From BACL11 sp945865535 (lineage in GTDB: Bacteria; Bacteroidota; Bacteroidia; Flavobacteriales; BACL11), in the NCBI GenBank assembly GCA_947502765.1, contig CANNBA010000008.1:1-64000 (forward strand): a stretch of 64,000 nt of DNA, in the 5' to 3' direction. This document shows positions 1 to 8,352 of this stretch, piece by piece. The notes under the pieces were generated by a model. That model ran no database searches, was not told the DNA's origin, and worked only from the letters and a program-made list of their open reading frames with translations. Within the stretch, counting starts at the first letter, position 1. Every line of letters begins with the position of its first letter. The position numbers and the translations under genes are program-made.

Positions 1-119
1 GTACCAACTGTCACAGTAGTCTGGGCCCAAGCATTTCCATTAGTAAATAATACCATAACTAATGCCATTAAGTAACCTAAGATTCTCCTAGGATTTGTTT
101 TGTTTTGTTTTGTTTTCAT
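1..119 (-). CDS. Secreted protein, N-terminal fragment (runs off the window)
   Basis: The frame opens with an ATG at 117-119 (minus) and stays open to the window edge, giving 39 residues. After a basic start (MKTKQNKTNPRR) there is a hydrophobic stretch ending in GNAWA-QTT, a good signal peptidase I site, so the product is exported. Nothing can be said of its function because the mature part lies outside the window. Directly after the ATG come four perfect AAAAC units (97-116 on the plus strand), so a change in unit number would shift the frame. No clear TAnnTTTG box was found upstream. Confidence 0.6.
   Translation of the reverse strand, partial: MKTKQNKTNPRRILGYLMALVMVLFTNGNAWAQTTVTVG
97..116 (-). 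repeat. Pentanucleotide tandem repeat (AAAAC)4 just after a start codon
   Basis: Reading the minus strand, ATG is followed by four exact AAAAC units and then AAATCC. Five is not a multiple of three, so gain or loss of one unit changes the reading frame. This geometry is typical of phase-variable surface genes, but four units is a short tract. Confidence 0.6.
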
Positions 120-528
120 AATACTTGTTTTAATTAATAAATTGTTAGTTATATGTAAAAAAACCACCATGCTTGCGCATAATGGTTGGATTACCGAGAA
201 TAAAAAATGCTAAAAATTGACTACACCAAAAAGAGGGTAGAATAATAGCAGGCCTAACCTGAAAATTGTAGCTTTGCGTCATATATTTTGTAGTCTATTT
301 GTCGTAAACTGGGGGTAAATTTAATGAAAAAAATCTAAAGTCAATACTTTTTTTCATATTATTTTAATTAATTTAACTTAAACTTTTAATAACACTTAAC
401 TTTTCATAGCCCATTAACGATTATAAATCGATTTGGTTTCTTTTTTTGACACATTATATATGTATAGCATTTTTTTGTTTTTATTTTCCATACTATCAAC
501 AACTAACAACTATTAGTATATTTGCCCT
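120..528. other. Intergenic region of about 409 bp between divergent genes
   Basis: The stretch is very AT-rich and holds no convincing gene; the longest frames are about 14 codons. It contains one TAGCTTTG (269-276, plus), which fits the phylum's -7 consensus but has no TTG at the right distance. There is a small perfect inverted repeat, CGATT-ATA-AATCG (418-430). The dapD promoter lies at its right end. Confidence 0.5.
517..524 (+). promoter_or_regulatory. Predicted -7 box of dapD
   Basis: TATATTTG matches TAnnTTTG exactly. Only four bases (CCCT) separate it from the dapD ATG, so transcription should begin at or within a few bases of the start codon. The mRNA is therefore probably leaderless. 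No good TTTG -33 box is visible. Confidence 0.6.
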
Positions 529-1344
529 ATGAATGAGTGGAAACAAATAATTGAAAGTGCTTGGAATAATCGAGAGCTCTTAAAAGAAAACAACACTATA
601 GCTTGCATTAATGCAATTATTGAAGAGGTAGATAAAGGCAGATTGCGCACAGCTGAACCTAGTAAAAATGGCTGGCAGGTAAATGACTGGGTAAAAAAAG
701 CGATTATCCTCTACTTCCCTATCCAAAAAATGGAAACTCTAGAAATGGGTGCTTTAGAATTTCACGACAAAATGAAACTAAAAAGTGGTTATGCCAAACT
801 GGGGGTTCGTGTTGTACCTCATGCAGTAGCACGTTATGGTGCTTTTTTAGCCCCTGGAGTTATCCTGATGCCCTCTTATGTAAATATAGGAGCTTATGTG
901 GATAGCGGAACAATGGTAGATACTTGGGCAACTGTGGGCTCCTGCGCTCAAATAGGAAAAAATGTACATCTTTCGGGTGGAGTTGGAATTGGAGGAGTTT
1001 TAGAACCTGTACAAGCCTCTCCTGTAATTATTGAAGATGATGCTTTTATTGGCTCCAGATCGATAGTAGTGGAAGGAGTAAGAGTAGAAAAAGAGGCCGT
1101 ACTTGGAGCCAATGTAGTGCTTACAGCTTCTACCAAAATTATTGATGTTAGCGGAAGTAGCCCTATTGAATATAAAGCAATAGTACCCTCTGGTTCGGTA
1201 GTAATTCCAGGAACTTATGATAAAAAATTCCCTTCAGGAATTTATGGAGTGCCCTGCGCCCTAATTATTGGAAAAAGAAAAGCAAGCACTGATAAAAAAA
1301 CATCATTGAATGATGCCCTTAGAGATTATAATGTAGCTGTATAA
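529..1344 (+). CDS. dapD: 2,3,4,5-tetrahydropyridine-2,6-dicarboxylate N-succinyltransferase
   Basis: DapD transfers succinyl from succinyl-CoA to tetrahydrodipicolinate in the succinylase branch of lysine and meso-diaminopimelate synthesis, in the cytoplasm. The product has 271 residues, the usual family length. An N-terminal helical domain is followed by a left-handed beta-helix of hexapeptide repeats at about residues 105-200 (GAFLAPGVILMPS, VNIGAYVDSG, IGKNVHLSGGVGIGGVLEP). The C-terminal part contains the Bacteroidota-like GIYGVPCALIIG. The ATG follows the -7 box by four bases. The stop overlaps the next start as TAATG, which suggests co-transcription with the glycosyltransferases. Confidence 0.95.
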   Translation: MNEWKQIIESAWNNRELLKENNTIACINAIIEEVDKGRLRTAEPSKNGWQVNDWVKKAIILYFPIQKMETLEMGALEFHDKMKLKSGYAKLGVRVVPHAVARYGAFLAPGVILMPSYVNIGAYVDSGTMVDTWATVGSCAQIGKNVHLSGGVGIGGVLEPVQASPVIIEDDAFIGSRSIVVEGVRVEKEAVLGANVVLTASTKIIDVSGSSPIEYKAIVPSGSVVIPGTYDKKFPSGIYGVPCALIIGKRKASTDKKTSLNDALRDYNVAV

Positions 1345-2468
1345 TGAGAATAGGATTTGATGCCAAAAGAGCCTTCTCAAATAATACCGGTTTAGGAAAC
1401 TATTCTCGGGATGCTATTCGAATTTTATCCGATTACTTCCCTGATAATAAATATTTCCTTTACACCCCTAAAAATTATAACAACCCGAGACTTTCATTCA
1501 TTGCTGATAGAAAAAACACTTTTATCCGTACCCCAGAATCTTTACTGGATAGAGCCTTAAAAACATACTGGAGAAGCAAAAGTGTTGTTAATGATTTATT
1601 TACTAATAAGATTGACATCTTCCATGGCCTAAGCAATGAACTGCCTATAGCAATAGAAAATACTTCTATCAAAACAGTAGTAACCATTCATGATCTTATT
1701 TTTATTCGTTACCCCCATCTTTTTAAAACTATTGACAGGAAAATCTATTACAGAAAATTCAAGTCAGCCTGCCAAAGAGCCGATAAAATTATTGCAGTAA
1801 GTGAGCAAACCAAAAGAGATATTATTGACTTTTTTTCTATCTCAGCTGATAGAATTTCTGTTGTGTATCAGGGTTGTAATACAGTATTTCAAAATAACGC
1901 TCCTGAAAATAAAAAACAACTTACTATTGCAAAATACAAGCTCCCAAAAGATTATCTGTTATATGTAGGTACAATTGAAGAGCGCAAAAACTTATTGACG
2001 CTTTTACAAACACTTGCAGAAATGCCCTCTCAAAAACTAGTGGTTATTGGTGATGGAAAATCTTACAAAATAAAATGCCTAAGATTTATTGCTAAAAACA
2101 AACTATCTGATAGAGTGCTCTTTTTAAGTGAACTCTCTCTGGAAGAAATGGCTGTTATTTATCAATCCGCACAAATCATGATATACCCTTCCATTTTTGA
2201 AGGCTTTGGGATTCCCATTTTAGAAGCCTTATTTTCTAAAACTCCGGTTATTACATCACAAGGAGGTTGTTTCTGGGAATCTGGAGGACCCAATTCTAAG
2301 TACATTAATCCTTTATCAGTTTCAGATATGAAAAAAGCAATTATTGAAATACAAAATTCTCCTGAACTACAAAATACTATGGTAACAAAAGGATTTGAAC
2401 ATGCCCAAAACTTTACAGATGATAAAATTGCAAAAAACTTAATGACTATCTATAACAACTTAAGTTGA
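1344..2468 (+). CDS. Glycosyltransferase family 4 (GT-B fold)
   Basis: The 374-residue protein has the layout of a GT-B retaining glycosyltransferase. The N-terminal acceptor domain starts MRIGFDAKRAF and has a glycine-rich loop NNTGLGNYSR. The C-terminal donor domain has YVGTIEERKNL near 207-217 and the E-x7-E motif as EGFGIPILE (E286 and E294). It probably adds a sugar to lipopolysaccharide or another surface glycan at the inner membrane; substrate and linkage cannot be read from sequence. It overlaps dapD by one base and the next gene by four, so the two glycosyltransferases are likely translated together. Confidence 0.85.
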   Translation: MRIGFDAKRAFSNNTGLGNYSRDAIRILSDYFPDNKYFLYTPKNYNNPRLSFIADRKNTFIRTPESLLDRALKTYWRSKSVVNDLFTNKIDIFHGLSNELPIAIENTSIKTVVTIHDLIFIRYPHLFKTIDRKIYYRKFKSACQRADKIIAVSEQTKRDIIDFFSISADRISVVYQGCNTVFQNNAPENKKQLTIAKYKLPKDYLLYVGTIEERKNLLTLLQTLAEMPSQKLVVIGDGKSYKIKCLRFIAKNKLSDRVLFLSELSLEEMAVIYQSAQIMIYPSIFEGFGIPILEALFSKTPVITSQGGCFWESGGPNSKYINPLSVSDMKKAIIEIQNSPELQNTMVTKGFEHAQNFTDDKIAKNLMTIYNNLS

Positions 2469-3247
2469 AAACAAGCTTAATAATAGCAACTTACAACTGG
2501 CCAAAGGCATTAGAACTGGTACTTTTAAGCCTAATAGGACAAAGCACGCTTGCTGATGAAATAATTATTGCTGATGACGGATCAACAAATGAGACGAAAC
2601 TTTTAATTGACAAATACCAGCAAAAAATTAAAATTCAACATATTTGGCAAAAAGACAATGGCTTTCAAAAAACAAGCATACTTAACAAAGCTGTAGCGCT
2701 AGCTAAAGGGGATTACATCATTCAAATTGATGGCGACATAGTTCTACACAAACACTTTATAAAGGACCATGTAAAAACTGCAAAAAAGAAAACTTTTATA
2801 CATGGAAGTCGAGTTTTCTTGAATAAAGAACTAACAGAAAAAGCAATCAAAAAGCTATCCTTTAATTTTTCATTTTTTAATAATGGATTGACGAATCGTT
2901 TCAATGGTATTCATTCAATATTTCTTGCTAAAATTTTTAGCAGAAAAAATAATTCTCTAAAAGGAACTAGAGGTTGTAATTTTTCTTTTTGGAAAAAAGA
3001 TTTTATATCTGTAAATGGATATAATGAGGATATGAAAGGATGGGGAAAAGAGGATACTGAATTATCTTTTCGTTTGATTAATATAGGATTACAAAAGCAT
3101 AAAATAAAATGCTTAGCAGTTTGCTATCATCTGTATCATCCCATTTTATCAAAAGAAGGCCTAAATATTAATAATACTATTTTAGCAGACACAATTTCAG
3201 AAAATAAAGTAAGTTGTAAAAACGGAATAAACAAATATGTCAACTGA
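2465..3247 (+). CDS. Glycosyltransferase family 2 (GT-A fold)
   Basis: The 260-residue product begins MKTSLIIATYNWPKALELVL, the usual GT2 opening. It has the nucleotide-binding ADDGS (D37, D38), a DGD metal-binding triad near 89-91 and a C-terminal GWGKEDTE (192-199), as in the galactosyltransferase-like C-terminal region. It is an inverting transferase, probably for surface polysaccharide. The start is a TTG that overlaps the previous stop as TTGA. It is chosen because it places the conserved beta strand directly at the N-terminus and no ATG or GTG fits. The end overlaps tsaC by 11 bases. Confidence 0.82.
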   Translation: MKTSLIIATYNWPKALELVLLSLIGQSTLADEIIIADDGSTNETKLLIDKYQQKIKIQHIWQKDNGFQKTSILNKAVALAKGDYIIQIDGDIVLHKHFIKDHVKTAKKKTFIHGSRVFLNKELTEKAIKKLSFNFSFFNNGLTNRFNGIHSIFLAKIFSRKNNSLKGTRGCNFSFWKKDFISVNGYNEDMKGWGKEDTELSFRLINIGLQKHKIKCLAVCYHLYHPILSKEGLNINNTILADTISENKVSCKNGINKYVN

Positions 3248-3779
3248 AGTAAACAACGCATTACAAGTTTTAATAAATGGAGGTATTATTCTTTATCCTA
3301 CCGATACCATTTGGGGTATTGGTTGTGATGCTACAAATGAAAAAGCAGTGGCAAAAATATTTAAACTAAAAAAAAGAGCGGACAGTAAATCGCTTATTTC
3401 ATTAGTTGCAGATAAGAAACAACTAAAAAAGATTACAGGATATATTCCTAGCTTAGATATCACCTCAAGTCCAACTACTATTATTTACCCTTTTGCTGTA
3501 GGATTGAGTAAAAAATTAGTCGCAAGCAATGGTTCTGCTGCTATACGAATTGTACAGGATGATTTTTGCCAACAACTTATCAAAAAATTTGGAAAAGCGA
3601 TTGTTTCAACATCTGCAAACATTAGTGGTGCAGCTAGCCCAAAAAAATTTTCAGAAATTTCTGAAGAAATAAAAAAAAATGTTGATTATATCATAAATTT
3701 GCGACATGATGAATTAATGATTGCCCCTTCTGCAATCTTAATAATAAATGAAGATGGAAGTATTACAAAAATAAGATAG
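3237..3779 (+). CDS. tsaC: L-threonylcarbamoyladenylate synthase (YrdC/Sua5 family)
   Basis: The enzyme makes threonylcarbamoyl-AMP from threonine, bicarbonate and ATP, the first step of t6A37 modification of ANN-reading tRNAs. The 180 residues cover the single YrdC domain: YPTDTIWGIGCDA near 20-32, KSLISLVADK near 48-57 and STSANISGAASP near 125-136. It lacks the Sua5 C-terminal domain, so it is the short TsaC type. It overlaps the upstream glycosyltransferase by 11 bases and the downstream cca by one base (TAGTG), and so lies in a tRNA-maturation run with cca and miaA. Confidence 0.92.
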   Translation: MSTEVNNALQVLINGGIILYPTDTIWGIGCDATNEKAVAKIFKLKKRADSKSLISLVADKKQLKKITGYIPSLDITSSPTTIIYPFAVGLSKKLVASNGSAAIRIVQDDFCQQLIKKFGKAIVSTSANISGAASPKKFSEISEEIKKNVDYIINLRHDELMIAPSAILIINEDGSITKIR

Positions 3780-5200
3780 TGAATTATTCTGCATCTTTAA
3801 AAAACCCAATTTTTAAAACCATTCAAATCGTTAGTGATGAATTGAATTATCCAACCTATGTTGTTGGTGGGTGGGTGCGTGATTTACTCTTAAACCGTAA
3901 ACAAGAAAAAACAGACATTGATTTTGTTTGTATAGGAAGTGGAATAACTTTAGCTAAGACAGTAGCCCTGAAACTTGGGGAAAACGCAACATTTAAACTT
4001 TTTAAAAAGTTTGGAACTGCAATGATTCACTATAATGGTGAGAACTATGAATTTGTAGGAGCTAGAAAAGAATCCTACCGATCAGAAAGCAGAAAACCTA
4101 TAGTGGAAGATGGCACACTAGAAGACGATCAAAACAGAAGAGATTTCACTATTAACGCTATGTCAATTCAATTGAACCAAGCGCATTACGGTTTACTCAT
4201 TGATCCCTTTAATGGCAAGCAAGATTTAGAAAATAAACTTGTTAAAACCCCTCTAAATCCTGACACAACTTATAGTGATGATCCATTAAGAATGATGAGA
4301 GCAATTCGCTTTGCAACACAATTAAATTTTAAAATTGATGAGAGTTCGTATAAAGCAATTACCAAAAATGCAGAGCGATTATGCATAATATCACAGGAAA
4401 GAATTACAGAGGAGCTAAATAAAATTATTTTATCTCCCACTCCTTCTACTGGTTTTAAAATGTTATTCGATACTAAACTATTACACCAATTTTTCTCTGA
4501 ATTTGTAAAATTACAAGGAGTTGATACTGTTGGAAAACACCAGCATAAAGATAACTTTTATCACACCATTGAGGTTTTAGATAACATTAGTAAAAATACC
4601 GATAATTTATGGTTAAGATGGGCAGCTATTTTGCACGATATTGCAAAACCACAAACTAAAAAGTATGAAGAGGGACATGGCTGGACTTTCCATACTCATG
4701 AATTTATTGGTGGTAAAATGGTTCCGGTAATCTTTAACAAACTAAAACTGCCTTTAAATGACAAAATGCGCTATGTTCAAAAACTGGTTACTCTGCATTT
4801 AAGACCAATTGTTCTAGCTCAAGATATTGTTACTGACTCAGCTATAAGAAGATTGCTTTTTGATGCTGGAGATGACATAGAAGACTTAATGACTTTATGT
4901 GATGCCGATATTACCTCTAAGAACCCTTCTAAAGTAAAGAAATACCTCAATAATTTTCAACTTGTTAGAGAAAAAATAAAAGAAATAGAGGCAAAAGATC
5001 ATATCAGAAATTTTCAACCCCCTATTGATGGATTAGAAATTATGAAACTATTTAATATTCAGACCGGAAAAGAAATTGGTATTCTAAAAAGTGCTATAAA
5101 AGAAGCCATTCTTGATGGAAAAATAAAAAACAACAAAAAAGAGGCTCTTAAATTTATTATTAAACAAGCTAAAAACCTAAACTTACATCCCCTTACATGA
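3779..5200 (+). CDS. cca: CCA tRNA nucleotidyltransferase with HD domain
   Basis: The protein adds or repairs the 3' CCA of tRNAs. The 473 residues show the class II nucleotidyltransferase head with GGWVRDLLL (30-38) and the metal-binding D-I-D (46-48). This is followed by the EDDQNRRDFTINAM motif and the RMMRAIRFATQL flexible-neck motif. An HD phosphohydrolase domain follows (LHDIAKP near 285-291). The start is GTG, overlapping the tsaC stop as TAGTG. It is needed here: neither tRNA in the rRNA operon encodes its own CCA. A pure poly(A) polymerase is the alternative reading but is less likely in this phylum. Confidence 0.9.
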   Translation: MNYSASLKNPIFKTIQIVSDELNYPTYVVGGWVRDLLLNRKQEKTDIDFVCIGSGITLAKTVALKLGENATFKLFKKFGTAMIHYNGENYEFVGARKESYRSESRKPIVEDGTLEDDQNRRDFTINAMSIQLNQAHYGLLIDPFNGKQDLENKLVKTPLNPDTTYSDDPLRMMRAIRFATQLNFKIDESSYKAITKNAERLCIISQERITEELNKIILSPTPSTGFKMLFDTKLLHQFFSEFVKLQGVDTVGKHQHKDNFYHTIEVLDNISKNTDNLWLRWAAILHDIAKPQTKKYEEGHGWTFHTHEFIGGKMVPVIFNKLKLPLNDKMRYVQKLVTLHLRPIVLAQDIVTDSAIRRLLFDAGDDIEDLMTLCDADITSKNPSKVKKYLNNFQLVREKIKEIEAKDHIRNFQPPIDGLEIMKLFNIQTGKEIGILKSAIKEAILDGKIKNNKKEALKFIIKQAKNLNLHPLT

Positions 5201-5790
5201 AACACTTAATTCGAGTACAATTAGAACACAAAACTGATGTCATTATAGATATAGAGATTCCTTCTAACAAATCGTTAGAGGATTTACATTATACAATTAT
5301 TGACTCTCTAAAATTAGATGAGAATGAAATAGCTTCATTTTATATGACTAATGAAGAGTGGGAGCTTTTACAAGAAATTCCTCTTTTCAAAATAGATGAG
5401 AAAGACAGCTCTATGCTTGAAATGAGTGAGATCACAATAGCCTCTGTTTTCCCAAAAATTGACAGCCAACTCCTTTATGTTTATGATTTCTTAAAAATGT
5501 GGAGATTTCTTGTCTCCTATTCAAAAGAAACAAAAAATAAATCTGAAACCATTGAGGTCATTAATAGTATTGGCAAGATGCCAAAAGAAGCTCCTGAAAT
5601 TATTTTTAAATCAGAAAAAGAATTTGATTCTTTTAAAGATTTTGATGAAGATTTCGCAGAAGAGCATGATGAAGATTTCGGAGAAAATCTTGAAGAAGGT
5701 TTTGGAGAAGAATTTAGTGAAGATTTCGGTGAAGAATTTGGCGGAGATTTCGGTGAGGATTTTGATAAATCTAATGATTCTGAATACTAA
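5197..5790 (+). CDS. pRiA4b ORF-3-like protein with acidic repeat tail
   Basis: The first ~115 of 197 residues resemble the plasmid pRiA4b ORF-3 / IS1096 TnpR-passenger family, a small domain of unknown activity (RVQLEHKTDVIIDIEIPSN near 5-23; LLYVYDFLKMWRFLV near 91-105). Despite the name, nothing mobile is seen around it. From about residue 145 the chain becomes a low-complexity tail of D, E, F and G with repeated EDFGE and EEFG units. The start overlaps the cca stop as ATGA and the end overlaps miaA by 17 bases, so it belongs to the tRNA-maturation operon. Its role is unknown. Confidence 0.75.
   Translation: MKHLIRVQLEHKTDVIIDIEIPSNKSLEDLHYTIIDSLKLDENEIASFYMTNEEWELLQEIPLFKIDEKDSSMLEMSEITIASVFPKIDSQLLYVYDFLKMWRFLVSYSKETKNKSETIEVINSIGKMPKEAPEIIFKSEKEFDSFKDFDEDFAEEHDEDFGENLEEGFGEEFSEDFGEEFGGDFGEDFDKSNDSEY
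5626..5770 (+). repeat. Degenerate coding repeat (GAAGATTTCGG-like units)
   Basis: Variants of GAAGATTTCGGTGAA recur several times and encode the acidic EDFGE tail of the pRiA4b-like protein. Units are imperfect and their spacing is a multiple of three, so changes in copy number would alter tail length without breaking the frame. Confidence 0.55.
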
Positions 5791-6679
5791 AAAAGTCATA
5801 TTTATTGTTGGTCCTACTGCAATAGGAAAAACTGAATTAAGTATTGAACTTGCTAAAACCCTAAAGACAGAAATTATATCATGCGATTCAAGACAATTTT
5901 ATAAAGAACTTAAAATTGGATCTGCTCCTCCAAGCAAAAAAGAACGCTCTGAAGTAAAACATCATTTTATACATAATTTAAGCGTACGAGAAGACTATAA
6001 TGCCGGCCAATTTGAAATTGATGCAATCAAACTAATTGAAAAACTGCATCAAACTAATGATACAATTATTGCTGTTGGTGGTTCAGGGCTGTATGTTGAT
6101 GCAATTTGTAAAGGCTTTGATCCACTTCCAAAAATTTCAAAACAAACAAGAGATCAAGTAACTTTTGAATATCACAGTAAAGGATTGACTTGGCTGCAAA
6201 ATCAAGTAAAAAAAATCGATCCTGAATTGTATTCAAATTACGATACTAATAATCCTCAAAGATTATTAAGGGCGCTGGAAGTTTTTCAAGAAACAGGAAA
6301 AATGTTTTCATCATTTAAATCAAATACAATAAAAGAAAGACCATTTGAAATACTCAAAATTGGTTTAAATATTGAAAGAAGTATCTTATATGATCGGATC
6401 AACAAACGAGTTGATTTAATGATGGAAAATGGCTTGCTTGAAGAAGTAAATTCATTAGTAAATTTACAAGACAGAAATGGCTTACAAACAGTTGGTTATA
6501 AAGAAATATTTACATTTTTAAATGATGAATGTACACTACAAAAAGCAGTTGAAAACATAAAACAAAATTCCAGAAGATTTGCTAAAAGACAACTCACTTG
6601 GTTTAGAAAAGATAAAACTATAAAATGGTTCGAACCACAGCAATTAATAGAAATAAAAAAACTTATCTCAGAATGGTAA
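5774..6679 (+). CDS. miaA: tRNA dimethylallyltransferase
   Basis: MiaA adds a dimethylallyl group to A37 of UNN-reading tRNAs (i6A). With the ATG at 5774 the product has 301 residues, the normal length. The P-loop GPTAIGKTEL lies at residues 13-22, followed by the DSRQFYKELKIGSA motif and VGGSGLYVDA. The same frame is open back to 5510, but that part merely reads through the repeat region of the upstream gene and does not look like MiaA, so the internal ATG is preferred. It overlaps the upstream gene by 17 bases and meets a convergent gene with a 17-base overlap. Confidence 0.93.
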   Translation: MILNTKKVIFIVGPTAIGKTELSIELAKTLKTEIISCDSRQFYKELKIGSAPPSKKERSEVKHHFIHNLSVREDYNAGQFEIDAIKLIEKLHQTNDTIIAVGGSGLYVDAICKGFDPLPKISKQTRDQVTFEYHSKGLTWLQNQVKKIDPELYSNYDTNNPQRLLRALEVFQETGKMFSSFKSNTIKERPFEILKIGLNIERSILYDRINKRVDLMMENGLLEEVNSLVNLQDRNGLQTVGYKEIFTFLNDECTLQKAVENIKQNSRRFAKRQLTWFRKDKTIKWFEPQQLIEIKKLISEW

Positions 6680-8312
6680 CCGTACCATTAATTTGGTCAA
6701 AGCCATGACCGATTTCAATAGAATAAAAATAAACCCCATCAGGAACATCATTTCCTTGCTCATTAGTTCCATCCCAAGCTTCATGATAGCCAACCGACTG
6801 AAAAAGCAACCTTCCAAATCTGCCGTAAATCCTCACCTCACTATCTTCATATAAAAAAGTATCCTCAAGACTCCAAGTATCATTTTGAGTATCTCCATTT
6901 GGTGTAAATACATTCGGAATACATTCGGATGTCATAGTAGCAATCACAAAAACGGTATCTTCAATACATCCATTAGCATCAATAACAGTTACACTAAAAT
7001 TTCCAGGGCTCAATTCAAAATTAATTGGATTTTCTGTGGAGCCATTCCACCACTTAAAAGAATAAGGAGCAATACCACCTGTTGCTGAGGCCTCTAAATC
7101 AATATCTATATTTTCTAAATCACATTCCAAAATTGCAGATGCAGGATCTAATATAATGATTAGATCTTCGATAGTAAAATCTTCTCTGATCAAACAATTA
7201 TTAATATCCGTTACCTCAACCCAATGATCACCTGGGCAAATATCAGCATGAATTGAATCCTCACCATTACTCCATAAATAGGTGTAAGGAGCAAAACCCC
7301 AAAGACTAGACTCTGGATAAACTGTAGTTGTAGTAATATCAAAAATACCTAAAAAAGGGAGAGAAAACTCAACTAAAACCGTGTCAGTAACACTACAGTT
7401 ATTAGATAAATCAGTAGTAATAACAAAATAAGTGCCTTCACATAAGACAGGTGAAACTTGCCCATTACCAATTGAATCATTTAAAATATTTACCCAAATA
7501 TAATCGAATGGACCTGATGATGTTGTACTCTCTATTTCTACCTCAGCAGTATGGGTTGAATCATCATAATACACTATTGTATTCAACTCATAATCATTTA
7601 GATATATTGTATCAGAAGCAGATGCTCCACAAGAATCAGTTACTACTACCCAATATGTTAACCCAGATAAAGAGTCAATTGTTGAAGTAGTCTCACCTGT
7701 ATTCCATAAATAAGAATATGGAGCAGTTCCTCCACTAGCAGTAATAGTTGCACTAGCTCCTTCATTACAACTTATATTAGTGTATACTATTGAAATCTCT
7801 AATGAATCGGGTTCTGTAATCACAATAATATCACTTGAAAAACAAGCATTTGCATCTGTAACCTCAACAGTATAAAGGCCTGCTACAACAACTCTGTTTA
7901 GATTAGTATCCCCATCATTCCAAAGAATACTATAAGGTGAAGTTCCTCCAGAAATTGAAGCAGTCAACACAGTAGTATCCCCATAACAAAGCAAAATTGA
8001 ATCCGTTGTAGTTACATCCACTTCAAGTAATTGCGGACTTTGCAAATTAAAATTAAAAGTATCCGTAAGTCCTACAGCATCATTAACAATTAAAGTGTAG
8101 ACACCAGCAACTAAACCGTACAAAGAATCAGCTGTACCGGTACCATTTAACCAATAATAGTTTAATGGGCTTATACCTCCAGTAATATTTATAGCAATAC
8201 TTCCATTAGCATCTCCATTACAAAGAGGGTGATACAAAACTTCATTTGGATCAATCTGTGATTTAGCTATAAAAGAGCTTAAGAAAAATATAATTACAAG
8301 TATTCTTTTCAT
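6663..8312 (-). CDS. T9SS type B sorting-domain protein with SprB-like repeats
   Basis: The 549-residue secreted protein starts with a signal peptide (MKRILVIIFFLSSFIAKSQ). It continues with several SprB-type repeats, each with a GG-x-P-Y-x-Y-x-W-N-G pattern (GGISPLNYYW, GGTSPYSILWNDG, GGTAPYSYLWNTG). It ends in a gliding-motility-type C-terminal domain (PNVFTPNGDTQNDTW, then the YGRFGRLLFQS and GVYFYSIEIG blocks). That end directs export through the type IX system and surface attachment. Such proteins act as adhesins or gliding components; the ligand is unknown. Its last 17 bases also encode the end of miaA on the other strand. Confidence 0.88.
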   Translation of the reverse strand: MKRILVIIFFLSSFIAKSQIDPNEVLYHPLCNGDANGSIAINITGGISPLNYYWLNGTGTADSLYGLVAGVYTLIVNDAVGLTDTFNFNLQSPQLLEVDVTTTDSILLCYGDTTVLTASISGGTSPYSILWNDGDTNLNRVVVAGLYTVEVTDANACFSSDIIVITEPDSLEISIVYTNISCNEGASATITASGGTAPYSYLWNTGETTSTIDSLSGLTYWVVVTDSCGASASDTIYLNDYELNTIVYYDDSTHTAEVEIESTTSSGPFDYIWVNILNDSIGNGQVSPVLCEGTYFVITTDLSNNCSVTDTVLVEFSLPFLGIFDITTTTVYPESSLWGFAPYTYLWSNGEDSIHADICPGDHWVEVTDINNCLIREDFTIEDLIIILDPASAILECDLENIDIDLEASATGGIAPYSFKWWNGSTENPINFELSPGNFSVTVIDANGCIEDTVFVIATMTSECIPNVFTPNGDTQNDTWSLEDTFLYEDSEVRIYGRFGRLLFQSVGYHEAWDGTNEQGNDVPDGVYFYSIEIGHGFDQINGTVTILR

Positions 8313-8352
8313 AGTAATATTAATACGGTAAAGATATCAATAAAAATCAACT

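Noticed and set aside
418..430. CGATT-ATA-AATCG hairpin in the dapD upstream region
   Set aside because: The stem is only 5 bp and A/T-rich with no T-run directly after; it may well be chance in such AT-rich DNA.
5510..5773. N-terminal extension of miaA by 88 codons
   Set aside because: The extension only reads the repeat-rich upstream gene in another frame; MiaA homology starts right after the ATG at 5774.
5197..5790. Transposon passenger gene or mobile element
   Set aside because: The family name suggests it, but there are no terminal repeats, transposase or composition change, and it is embedded in an overlapping core operon.
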